Shown here piece by piece: positions 7,365 to 14,154 of a stretch of 18,522 nt of DNA. How positions within the stretch are numbered: position 1 is the stretch's first letter; every line of letters begins with the position of its first letter. The translations under genes were made by a program, and so were the position numbers. The stretch is from an uncultured Aeromicrobium sp. Its GTDB lineage: Bacteria; Actinomycetota; Actinomycetes; Propionibacteriales; Nocardioidaceae. The notes below the pieces were generated by a model. That model saw nothing but the letters and a program-made list of their open reading frames with translations, had not been told where the DNA came from and did not search any database. Where the stretch lies: contig NZ_CAMJVP010000039.1 of NCBI RefSeq assembly GCF_946221465.1, positions 1 through 18,522 on the forward strand. The letters run 5' to 3'.

Positions 7365-9335
7365 TCACCGGTCGCAGACGGCCACCCGATACAAAGTGAC
7401 ACTTCCTTCGCGGGCCACCTCCTCCACGACCGGCGGCCTCAGATCGTTCAAGCCGCGGAACTGCATCGAGTAGCGGCCATCGTGGAAGTCCAGGACGTAC
7501 ACGTTCTCGCCGAGGTCCTCGACGGCGTCGCACACCACCTCGCGCACGCGCGGGTTCGCGCCGGCGCGATTGAGTTTCTCGCGCAGCACCGTCTCCGCTT
7601 CGGTGGGCACCAGATACATGTACGGCGGTGCCACCCGGATGCCTTCCAAGGCGTACGCGAAGGGTGTTCCCGAGCGGGGTTCTCCGATCAGTACCGCGTC
7701 GTCGGGCACCAGGTCGGGAAGCTGCTCGATCATCGCGAGCTCGTCCTCATCGACCAGGTCGGAGTTCTCCTTGACCGTGTAGGCGTCACGAGCCCAGGAC
7801 AGGGCCGGGAGCACGGCCTGGTGATAGGACGTGAACACGGCCGCTGCCGCCAGCACCGCCAGCGACACCCGAGCCACCCGGACGCGGAGTCGTGACGTGC
7901 CAAGTCCCCACCGCCGGGCGATCCGCTCCACCAGAGCCATCCAGCGCAGCGCAAGCCACACGGCACCGGTGATCGCCGGGGCCATCGCGCCGACCGCGGT
8001 CAGCGCGACGACCCGTAGGCTGTCCTGGAAGAACACGCCGGAGACGAACCAGCGCACGCTGCCGTCGGGCGCTCCAGCGGCGATCACGAACAAGACGCCG
8101 ATCACCAGCCAGACGGCGACGAAGGCGAACTGCCGGCGGACGCAGAGGACGATCAGGCCGACGACGATGACCACGGCTACGGCAACGGGCACGGGGCTGT
8201 TGACCTGGGAGTTCGTGAGCTGCTCGAAGATCGCACCGGGGAGTGTCCGGTACGGCGCCCACGGCGACTCGTCACGAGGAGGACGGACCACTGCCCAGAC
8301 GGCAGCCGTCAGCGCGATCAACGCGATCGAGGCGATCGCTGCTCTCGCGACGGCCGGACCCCGCCGCACCGCGCGCGATGCCGACTCGAACAAGCCGACG
8401 ACACCCAGTGTCACGGCGATGAGTCCGGCCACCATCAGGGTGTTGGGATGGGCGAGGACGATACCGGGCAGTCCGGCGCCGATCACGAGGAAGGCGGTGC
8501 CCCTCGCTGCTTCAGGCTGCACACCCCGAAGGCCGAAGAGAATCGCCAGCAGCGCCATGGTCGCCGGGAGGAGCGAGATGCCGAGGAAGTTCGGATAGAG
8601 CGTCCCCCAGTTCAGCAGCAGGAAGGGGAAGGTGTGAAAGCACCCGGCGAGGGCCGCGCCCGCGAATGCTGCCAGGACACGATGCCGGCTGACGACGAGA
8701 CCGAGGAAGATGCACCCGCTGACCCACGCCACGGCGGCGACCGCGATCATCAGCGCGTTCGAGGCCTCGGGCAGCGACACTCCGGTGAGTTGCACCACCA
8801 GTGACATCAGCCCGTGCCATGCCGCCGGGTAGGGGCTGGAGACGCCGTCGAGGCTGGCGAAGCCCGACACGTGAAGGGCGGAGGCGTTCCCGGTCTCGAG
8901 CGCATATCGGGTCGCGCCAAGGTGGAACGCGTTGTCGAACCGGATGGAGAATTTCTCCGGCGAGCCGGGAATCCTCGCGACGAGATAGGTCATGAAGGTC
9001 CCGCCGAGGACGAGCGCGGCGAGACTGGGCCCGATGGGGGCAGGTCGCTGCCGAGATGCAGCGAAGGCAGGGAGGTTCCGCACGATCCGGCGGACCGCCA
9101 GGGCCATCACGAACAGCACGAGCCACACCGCGGCGACCGGGATCAGACCCCACTCGAGGCCGACCCAGGGAGCGACGATTGCCGACCCGCTGATGACGGT
9201 CACGCTGACGGGGACACCGGTGGCGAGGATCCCGAAACCGCGCATGCCGAGCGCGGTGACGAGTGTCGCGCCCGGAATGACCAGGAGCGCCGCGGCCACG
9301 ACGACGCTGGGCGTCAGGGCAATCCAATCGAGCAC
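7365..9335 (-). CDS. large polytopic membrane protein, DUF6541-like (possible GT-C glycosyltransferase)
   Basis: A 656-residue inner-membrane protein with more than ten hydrophobic helices up to about residue 500 and a soluble C-terminal domain of about 150 residues. It resembles the actinobacterial DUF6541 family, whose layout recalls GT-C glycosyltransferases that use polyprenyl-phosphate sugars. Possible functional residues in the first extracytoplasmic loop are FDNAFHLG at 133-140, with an Asp followed by His, and YPAAWHG at 169-175; HPNT occurs further on. No family member has a function I can name. The GTG start at 9335 has AGAGAGGA (9342-9349) 6 nt upstream. It sits 45 bp upstream of the DPM1-like gene on the same strand, fitting a donor-maker and donor-user pair. 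An alternative is a glycan polymerase or a purely structural protein. Confidence 0.8.
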   Translation of the reverse strand: MLDWIALTPSVVVAAALLVIPGATLVTALGMRGFGILATGVPVSVTVISGSAIVAPWVGLEWGLIPVAAVWLVLFVMALAVRRIVRNLPAFAASRQRPAPIGPSLAALVLGGTFMTYLVARIPGSPEKFSIRFDNAFHLGATRYALETGNASALHVSGFASLDGVSSPYPAAWHGLMSLVVQLTGVSLPEASNALMIAVAAVAWVSGCIFLGLVVSRHRVLAAFAGAALAGCFHTFPFLLLNWGTLYPNFLGISLLPATMALLAILFGLRGVQPEAARGTAFLVIGAGLPGIVLAHPNTLMVAGLIAVTLGVVGLFESASRAVRRGPAVARAAIASIALIALTAAVWAVVRPPRDESPWAPYRTLPGAIFEQLTNSQVNSPVPVAVAVVIVVGLIVLCVRRQFAFVAVWLVIGVLFVIAAGAPDGSVRWFVSGVFFQDSLRVVALTAVGAMAPAITGAVWLALRWMALVERIARRWGLGTSRLRVRVARVSLAVLAAAAVFTSYHQAVLPALSWARDAYTVKENSDLVDEDELAMIEQLPDLVPDDAVLIGEPRSGTPFAYALEGIRVAPPYMYLVPTEAETVLREKLNRAGANPRVREVVCDAVEDLGENVYVLDFHDGRYSMQFRGLNDLRPPVVEEVAREGSVTLYRVAVCDR

Positions 9336-9422
9336 GCCGAGTCCTCTCTGCAGTGAAGCCGACGCTCGATCTCCTCCGGCGTGCGGCGCAGACCGAGCAC
9401 CCCACTCGATCTCCGTCTGTCG

Positions 9423-9428
9423 AACCTA
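9423..9428 (-). promoter_or_regulatory. Candidate -10 (TAGGTT) in the 107-bp divergent gap before the DUF6541-like gene
   Basis: TAGGTT on the minus strand would give a leader of about 80 nt ending in AGAGAGGA and GTG 9335. On the plus strand the same gap offers only weak signals for the ThrE-like gene (CACAAT at 9439-9444, 7 nt before GTG 9452). Confidence 0.3.
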
Positions 9429-9442
9429 GCCCACCCCCCACA

Positions 9443-10774
9443 ATGGGTGCCGTGGACACTCCGAGGCGGATCCTGCGCACACTCGATCTCGCGCTCCGTA
9501 TCGGAGAGACACTGCTGGCCAACGGCGCGGGGACAGCCGACGTGCAGGCGACCATGTCGGCGATCTGCCATCATCTGGGGCTGCGCGGCACGTACGTCGA
9601 CGTCACCTATGTCATGCTCACGATCATCCATCAGGAGGATCTCGACGACGTGCCGTTGGCGCTTCGCCGCAACGTCCGACAGCGCGAGACCGATTTCGAG
9701 GACCTGACTGATGTCGATCTCGTGGTCTCCCGCCTCCTCGCCGACGAGATCGACCTCGACGAGGCACGCCGTCAGGTCGCCGCCATCTCGACCCGCGGTC
9801 ACCGGCGGCCGCGGTGGTCGGTCATCGCGAGCGGCGGCCTCGTCGGTGCCGGCATCGCCCTGTTGATCGGCGGTGACTGGATCGTCGCGCTGATCGCGGC
9901 CGTCGCGGCCTGGCTCATCGAACTGGTCCGGTATCGCATGGCGCGACGGCGGCTGCCCGAGTTTTACATCCAGATCGCCGGGGGTCTGTGTGCGTCGCTG
10001 CTCGCCGTGGGCGCCGCGGCGTTGCACGTCCCCGCCAGCCCCTCGCTCGTCATCTCCGCCAACATCGTCGTCCTGCTGGCCGGGCTCGGATTCATCGGGG
10101 CGATCCAGGACGCCTTGACCGGCTACTACCTGACGGCGACTGCCCGGGTCTTCGAGGTGCTGCTCTCGACGAGCGGCATCATCGTCGGCGTCAGCACCGG
10201 CCTCATGGTGGGCGGCGTGCTCGGCGTCGACGTCGCGAACCAGACCTCCCTCCCCGCGCTGTCACAACTGCCTGCCGTCGTCGGCGGTGCCGCCATCGCC
10301 GCGATGGCGTTCGCGCATTCGTCCTACGCACCGTGGCGCATCATCGTGCCCGTGGGCGCCATCGCGGGTCCGGCTGCCGGACTGATCGCGGTCATCGGGA
10401 ACACCGGGCTCGACCGGGCGTTCGCGACGGCCGTCGGAGCGATCCTCATCGGCGTGGTGAGTTATCCCGTCTCGCGATGGGGGCGGGTGCCGACGCTCGT
10501 GGTGGTGGTCTCGACGATCGTTCCGATGCTGCCGGGCCTGACCATCTACCGCTCGCTCTCGCAGCTGGCCGAGCAGAACCTCTCCGGCATCTTCCAGGGC
10601 ATCACGGCCGCCGGCATCGCCGTCGCGCTCGCAGCCGGCGTGATCTTCGGGGAGTACGTCGCGCAGCCACTGGCGCACGAGACCCGACGGCTGGAGCGGC
10701 GCTTGGCCGGTCCTCGGCTGGTGGGGCCGTTCCGGGCGAAGTCCTGGCGTCGAGAGCGGAAGCGCCGGCCGTAG
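9443..10774 (+). CDS. threonine/serine exporter, ThrE family
   Basis: A 443-residue membrane exporter of the ThrE type. It combines a soluble N-terminal domain (about residues 10-125, with ANGAGTADVQATM at 26-38 and YVMLTIIHQED near 56-66) with about ten transmembrane helices in two repeats (about 128-415). The fused two-module form is the usual actinobacterial arrangement, and characterised members such as the one in Corynebacterium export threonine and serine using the proton gradient. The C-terminal tail is very basic. The start is uncertain: ATG 9443 and GTG 9452 are in frame and neither has a Shine-Dalgarno. A CACAAT hexamer 7 nt before GTG 9452 would make that a leaderless start. It stands alone between the glycan cluster and the acyl-CoA dehydrogenase pair. 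Substrate is by family analogy only. Confidence 0.9.
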   Translation: MGAVDTPRRILRTLDLALRIGETLLANGAGTADVQATMSAICHHLGLRGTYVDVTYVMLTIIHQEDLDDVPLALRRNVRQRETDFEDLTDVDLVVSRLLADEIDLDEARRQVAAISTRGHRRPRWSVIASGGLVGAGIALLIGGDWIVALIAAVAAWLIELVRYRMARRRLPEFYIQIAGGLCASLLAVGAAALHVPASPSLVISANIVVLLAGLGFIGAIQDALTGYYLTATARVFEVLLSTSGIIVGVSTGLMVGGVLGVDVANQTSLPALSQLPAVVGGAAIAAMAFAHSSYAPWRIIVPVGAIAGPAAGLIAVIGNTGLDRAFATAVGAILIGVVSYPVSRWGRVPTLVVVVSTIVPMLPGLTIYRSLSQLAEQNLSGIFQGITAAGIAVALAAGVIFGEYVAQPLAHETRRLERRLAGPRLVGPFRAKSWRRERKRRP

Positions 10775-10796
10775 CGCTGGTGCCGTTTCCGGCCGA

Positions 10797-10828
10797 TAGG
10801 TTACCGTTCAGTAAGCAAGCGCTTAGCG
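10797..10828 (+). promoter_or_regulatory. Promoter with candidate TetR-type operators before the acyl-CoA dehydrogenase pair
   Basis: A TAGGTT hexamer (10797-10802) is followed by two repeat patterns over the expected transcription start. TTAC-N6-GTAA is at 10801-10814, and AAGCAAG-CG-CTTAGCG is at 10813-10828. The left half of the second is identical to the AAGCAAG half-site of the actinobacterial KstR2 operator (AAGCAAGnnCTTGCTT from memory); the right half is degenerate, with AAGCGCTT as the perfect core. Repression by a TetR-family regulator of acyl-CoA catabolism is inferred. Confidence 0.5.
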
Positions 10829-10843
10829 AGTGGGAGAACAGCG

Positions 10844-12004
10844 ATGAGACGTCAGTTGACCGCCGAGGACGAGAAGTTCCGCAGCGAGTTGCGGGAGTTC
10901 TTCACGACCCAGATTCCCGAACAGATCCGCGAGACCGTGCGCGCTCGACGCGAACTCACCAAGGATCAGATGGTCGAGAACCAGCGCATCCTCAACGCCG
11001 CTGGTCTGGCCGTGCCGCAGTGGCCGGTCGAATGGGGCGGACGGGAGTGGACCCAGCTCCAGCACCACATCTGGCATGAGGAGATGGCGCTTGCGTGTGT
11101 CCCACCGCCGCTGACCTTCAACACCAACATGGTGGGTCCGGTCATCGCGACGTTCGGCTCCCAGGAGCAGAAGGAGCGCTTCCTGCCTGCCACGGCGAAC
11201 CTCGACATCTGGTGGTCGCAGGGCTTCTCCGAGCCCGACGCCGGCTCCGACCTCGCATCGCTGCGCACCACCGCGGTGCGCGACGGCAACGAGTACGTCG
11301 TCAACGGGCAGAAGACGTGGACCACGCTCGGGCAGTACGGCGACTGGATCTTCACCCTCGTGCGAACCGACCCGACGGCCCCGAAACGTCAACAGGGCAT
11401 CAGCTTCCTGCTCATCGACATGACGAGCCCGGGACTGACGGTGCGCCCGATCGAGCTCATCGACGGCAGTGTGGAGGTCAACGAGGTCTTCTTCGAGAAC
11501 GTCCGCGTGCCGGCCGAGAATCTCGTCGGCGAGGAGAACAAGGGATGGACGTACGCCAAGTTCCTGCTCGGCAACGAGCGCACCGGTATCGCGTCGGTGG
11601 GCGCGACCAAACGGAACCTGGCGACGGTCAAGCAGCACGCCGCCGAACTCGGTCTGCTCGACGACCCGGCCTACGCCGAACGCATCGCCGATCTGGAGAA
11701 CCAGCTGCTGGCGCTCGAGCTCACCGCACTTCGGGTGGCCGGCAACTCGTCAGACGGCAAGCCCGACCCGGCCTCGTCGATCCTCAAGCTGCAGGGCACC
11801 GTGCTGCAGCAGGCAGTGACCGAGCTGACCGTCGACCTCGCCGGGCCGGCCGCGCTGGCCTCGGGCGCAGGCGATTCCAGCGAGCTGCCCGAGTGGGCCA
11901 GGCGGGCGACGCCGGTGTACCTCAACTACCGCAAAACCTCCATCTACGGCGGCTCGAACGAGGTGCAGCGCACCATCATCGCCGGCACCATCCTGGGACT
12001 GTGA
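10844..12004 (+). CDS. acyl-CoA dehydrogenase, large-type subunit (FAD-binding)
   Basis: A 386-residue flavin acyl-CoA dehydrogenase, catalysing the first alpha,beta-desaturation of a CoA thioester. It carries the flavin-contact block QGFSEPDAGSDL at residues 126-137 and the C-terminal GGSNEVQR at 369-376. The usual catalytic Glu of the medium-chain type (YEG) is Gly here (YGG, 368-370). Glu 245 in the LLGNERTGIA helix is placed like the base of isovaleryl- and long-chain-type enzymes, so activity may be kept. Sequence style matches the large subunit of pimeloyl-CoA or steroid-side-chain dehydrogenases. ATG 10844 has GGGAG about 8 nt upstream. The second dehydrogenase follows after 6 nt. Substrate is unknown; aliphatic, dicarboxylic or steroid-derived acyl-CoAs are all possible. 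Confidence 0.93.
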   Translation: MRRQLTAEDEKFRSELREFFTTQIPEQIRETVRARRELTKDQMVENQRILNAAGLAVPQWPVEWGGREWTQLQHHIWHEEMALACVPPPLTFNTNMVGPVIATFGSQEQKERFLPATANLDIWWSQGFSEPDAGSDLASLRTTAVRDGNEYVVNGQKTWTTLGQYGDWIFTLVRTDPTAPKRQQGISFLLIDMTSPGLTVRPIELIDGSVEVNEVFFENVRVPAENLVGEENKGWTYAKFLLGNERTGIASVGATKRNLATVKQHAAELGLLDDPAYAERIADLENQLLALELTALRVAGNSSDGKPDPASSILKLQGTVLQQAVTELTVDLAGPAALASGAGDSSELPEWARRATPVYLNYRKTSIYGGSNEVQRTIIAGTILGL

Positions 12005-12010
12005 TCTGAC

Positions 12011-13165
12011 ATGGACTTCACGATCGACGCTGAACAAGAAGCTCTCCAAGGCGCGGTGCGCGGCCTGCTCGCCCGCGCCTATCCCTCGTCGGAGACCCGC
12101 CGTGCGGTCGCCAAGGCCGAGCCGGGCTTCGGTGAGGACACCTGGCGCCGACTCGCCGAGATGGGTGTGCTCGGCCTGCCCTTCACCGAGGACGACGGGG
12201 GCGTGGGCGCCGGTCCGGTCGAGGTCTCGCTCGTCGCAGAGGAACTCGGCCGGGTGCTCGCTCCCGAGCCTTTCGTCGAGGCGGTCGTGCTCGCCGGGGG
12301 ACTCATCGCCTCAGCGGGCGACGCCCAGCAGCGCGTCGGCCTGCTGGAGCCGATCGTCGCCGGCGACAGCCTGCCCGCCGTCGCGTGGCTCGAACCCGGG
12401 CGGCGGTGGGAGTCGAAGGCCGAGCGCGTCACGGCCACCTGGGCGAACGACGGGTGGACGCTCACCGGCGTCAAGGAACCCGTGCTGTGGGGCGCGCGAG
12501 CCGACGTTCTCATCGTCAGCGCGGCGACCGACGTGGGCACCGGGCTGTTCCTCGTCTCGCCCGACCAGGTCACCGGCCTGACCCGCGAGGGATACACCAC
12601 CCACGACGGCCTGCGAGCGGCCCGCGTCGAGTTCCGGGCCACCCAGGCTGTCCCCCTCGGTGATGTCGGCCATGATCAGGTGGCGCTGCTGGACGCGGCG
12701 ATCGACGCCGCGCGGATCGCGTACGCCCATGAAGCCCTGGGGGCGATGTCCACCGCCCTGGACACCACCGTCGGCTACCTCAAGACCCGTCGGCAGTTCG
12801 GTGTCACGCTCAACACCTTCCAGGCGCTGACGTTCCGGGCGGCGGACATGTACGTGTCACTGGAGCTGGCGCGTAGCACGATCACGTGGGCGACGATCGT
12901 CCTCGATGCTGCTGCTGAAGGCCAGGACGTCGACGTCCCGACCGCGGTGGCCCAGGCTGCGCTGCAGGTCAGCCGCGCCGGACGGCACATCGGTCAGGAG
13001 GCGATCCAGCTGCACGGCGGCATCGGCATGACCGCGGAGTACAGCGTCGGGCATTACACGAGCCGGCTCACCGCGATCGAGCACCTCATCGGCGACGGCG
13101 CCTTCCACCGCGCCCGGCTCGCCGCACGCGTGCACGACCACGAGGTCATCGACCCCATCGGCTGA
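12011..13165 (+). CDS. acyl-CoA dehydrogenase, small-type partner subunit
   Basis: A 384-residue acyl-CoA dehydrogenase-fold protein. It keeps the helical N-terminal domain (about 1-120), the TRRQFG block (259-264) that contacts flavin across the subunit interface, and QLHGGIGMTAEYSVGHY at 333-349. The mid-domain SEPxxGSD flavin block, present in its neighbour, is missing: the matching region reads AWLEPGRRW (about 125-133). The two proteins therefore have complementary motifs, as in known heterotetrameric dehydrogenases such as the FadE pairs of steroid catabolism or pimeloyl-CoA dehydrogenase. The start ATG 12011 follows the previous stop by 6 nt with no strong Shine-Dalgarno, so translation is probably coupled. 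A homomeric enzyme is unlikely but not excluded. Confidence 0.92.
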   Translation: MDFTIDAEQEALQGAVRGLLARAYPSSETRRAVAKAEPGFGEDTWRRLAEMGVLGLPFTEDDGGVGAGPVEVSLVAEELGRVLAPEPFVEAVVLAGGLIASAGDAQQRVGLLEPIVAGDSLPAVAWLEPGRRWESKAERVTATWANDGWTLTGVKEPVLWGARADVLIVSAATDVGTGLFLVSPDQVTGLTREGYTTHDGLRAARVEFRATQAVPLGDVGHDQVALLDAAIDAARIAYAHEALGAMSTALDTTVGYLKTRRQFGVTLNTFQALTFRAADMYVSLELARSTITWATIVLDAAAEGQDVDVPTAVAQAALQVSRAGRHIGQEAIQLHGGIGMTAEYSVGHYTSRLTAIEHLIGDGAFHRARLAARVHDHEVIDPIG

Positions 13166-13177
13166 GTCACCCACAGT

Positions 13178-13263
13178 GAGCGGTGCCTGGTCGACCGAGC
13201 TGCCCATCGGGCGGTGCGTCACCAACCTTTCCAAGGTGGGGGCAGGTTGACCAGGCACCGCTC
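13178..13263. repeat. 86-bp long-stem, branched palindromic element in a convergent gap
   Basis: Arms 13178-13196 (GAGCGGTGCCTGGTCGACC) and 13245-13263 (GGTTGACCAGGCACCGCTC) pair over 19 bp, the first 15 perfect and one later pair G·U. Inside, after a 4-nt bulge, TGCCC (13201-13205) pairs with GGGCA (13240-13244). This closes a junction that holds two hairpins with 3-nt loops: GGTG-CGT-CACC (13213-13223) and ACCTT-TCC-AAGGT (13225-13237). It fills the space between the stops of the dehydrogenase pair and the methyltransferase (gap 13166-13281). No T-tract follows on either strand, so a plain intrinsic terminator is a poor fit. It could be a bidirectional transcription barrier, a small structured RNA or a miniature mobile repeat. 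The structure is seen; any role is unknown. Confidence 0.75.
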
Positions 13264-13281
13264 CCGGGCGCTGGTGCAAGA

Positions 13282-13947
13282 TCACGGACGGCGAGCGATG
13301 CGCAACAGCGTTCCCTTCCCCGGCACATCGCGGACCTCTTGGGGCACGAGGCGCAGCTCGGGTCGGGTGCGCAGCCAGTCCCGCACTGCGTCTGCCTGGG
13401 CCACACTGCCGATCTGGAGGACGACGACGCCTCCCTCGAGGAGGTGCTCGCCGGCCACCACGAGACAGGCCCGCACGAGTTCCAATCCGTCGGCCCCGCC
13501 GTCGATCGCGGTGAGCGGATCCTCGGGGTAGGCCGACGTTCGTGCCGTCTCCACCCAGGGAGGATCGGCCAGGATGAGAGCGAAGCGTTCCTCGGGCGTG
13601 ATCGCCGATTCGAGCGGGGCGCACCGCACCTCGGTATAGGCGGAGCGGCGCGAGGTGCGGACGTTTTCCCAGGCGAGGCGGCACGCGACCGGGTCGGCGT
13701 CGACCAGCACAAGGTCGCGATCGCTCTCCAACGCGGCGAGCAACCCGATCTGTCCCGCGCCAGTGCACAACTCGAGGACCGCACCGTCGGGCAGATCGAG
13801 CAGCAGGTCCGCCGCCCACGCCGACTGGGCCGCTGTCCACGGCCGCGGGCGCAGGACGCGTTCATCGAACGTGATCTTCAGCGGACCGAAATCGACGGTC
13901 TCGCGAGGAGGCTCAGCCACGGCGGTGTCGTCGTCGGGTGAGGGCAC
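13282..13947 (-). CDS. PrmC/HemK-like class I methyltransferase
   Basis: A 221-residue SAM-dependent methyltransferase. Motif I VLELCTGAGQIG is at residues 57-68, DADP at 83-86, and the catalytic (N/D)PP(Y/W) motif ADPPWV at 127-132. An IDGGADGLELVR block (148-159) matches the GGxDGLxxxR stretch of the PrmC/HemK glutamine methyltransferases. It lacks the N-terminal helical domain of PrmC and has DPPW in place of NPPY, so it is probably a paralogue acting on another protein or on nucleic acid. The start is GTG 13947, with TATCGT 6 nt upstream and no Shine-Dalgarno. In-frame codons continue upstream to 14400, but without the promoter or any family similarity. It is convergent with the dehydrogenase pair and divergent from the membrane-anchored hypothetical. 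Confidence 0.85.
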   Translation of the reverse strand: MPSPDDDTAVAEPPRETVDFGPLKITFDERVLRPRPWTAAQSAWAADLLLDLPDGAVLELCTGAGQIGLLAALESDRDLVLVDADPVACRLAWENVRTSRRSAYTEVRCAPLESAITPEERFALILADPPWVETARTSAYPEDPLTAIDGGADGLELVRACLVVAGEHLLEGGVVVLQIGSVAQADAVRDWLRTRPELRLVPQEVRDVPGKGTLLRIARRP

Positions 13948-13953
13948 GCCACG

Positions 13954-13959
13954 ACGATA
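13954..13959 (-). promoter_or_regulatory. Putative -10 hexamer (TATCGT) for the leaderless methyltransferase gene
   Basis: TATCGT on the minus strand ends 6 nt before GTG 13947. It fixes the start well inside the longer open frame that reaches 14400. Confidence 0.5.
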
Positions 13960-14073
13960 GGGCGAGGATTCGGAGTCGGCATCCCGAGCCGTCGCGCCAG
14001 TGTGCGGACGCGGGGGTGCTTCCCGGCGCTTACGGTGAACCTGCGCCGCGGACTGACGCGCGGACGCCGCGCG

Positions 14074-14079
14074 TAGAGT
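14074..14079 (+). promoter_or_regulatory. Putative -10 hexamer (TAGAGT) before the leaderless upstream ORF
   Basis: TAGAGT ends 6 nt before GTG 14086, and no Shine-Dalgarno is present. The rest of the 138-bp divergent gap (13948-14085) is GC-rich with no other feature I can support. Confidence 0.5.
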
Positions 14080-14085
14080 GCGACC

Positions 14086-14154
14086 GTGGATACTCCAGTG
14101 GCGATGCGGGGCTCGGTTGCCCGGCCGTGCTCGGCTGGCCGGGCGGTGCGCTGA
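14086..14154 (+). CDS. Candidate leaderless 22-codon upstream ORF
   Basis: GTG 14086 opens 22 codons ending at TGA 14152-14154. The peptide begins VDTPVAMRGS and ends GRAVR. The stop overlaps the ATG of the next gene by one base (TGATG). The GTG lies 6 nt after TAGAGT, so ribosomes loading on a leaderless transcript would read this frame, not the frame of the main gene, which has no start near the promoter. The peptide resembles nothing I know and may matter only for its translation. An alternative is a sequencing error or frameshift that separates the true start from the downstream frame. Confidence 0.4.
   Translation: MDTPVAMRGSVARPCSAGRAVR
14119..14144 (+). promoter_or_regulatory. Hairpin in the leader, inside the upstream ORF and just before ATG 14154
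   Basis: GCCCGGCC (14119-14126) pairs perfectly with GGCCGGGC (14137-14144) around a 10-nt loop. The right arm covers the only purine-rich patch (GGGCGG, 14141-14146) near ATG 14154, so it would hide the ribosome-binding region unless the upstream ORF is translated. Control of the downstream gene is inference. Confidence 0.4.

Noticed and set aside
8512..9555. 347-codon minus-strand open frame
   Set aside because: It is out of frame inside the DUF6541-like gene, with low-complexity composition and no motif.
13178..13263. Integron attC site or REP/BIME element as the identity of the palindrome
   Set aside because: No RYYYAAC/GTTRRRY boxes and no GTAG-type core are seen, and no integron or RAYT gene is nearby.
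13938..14153. N-terminal extension of the membrane-anchored hypothetical
   Set aside because: It would place the start inside the divergent methyltransferase and bury the TAGAGT promoter; the membrane anchor begins right after ATG 14154.
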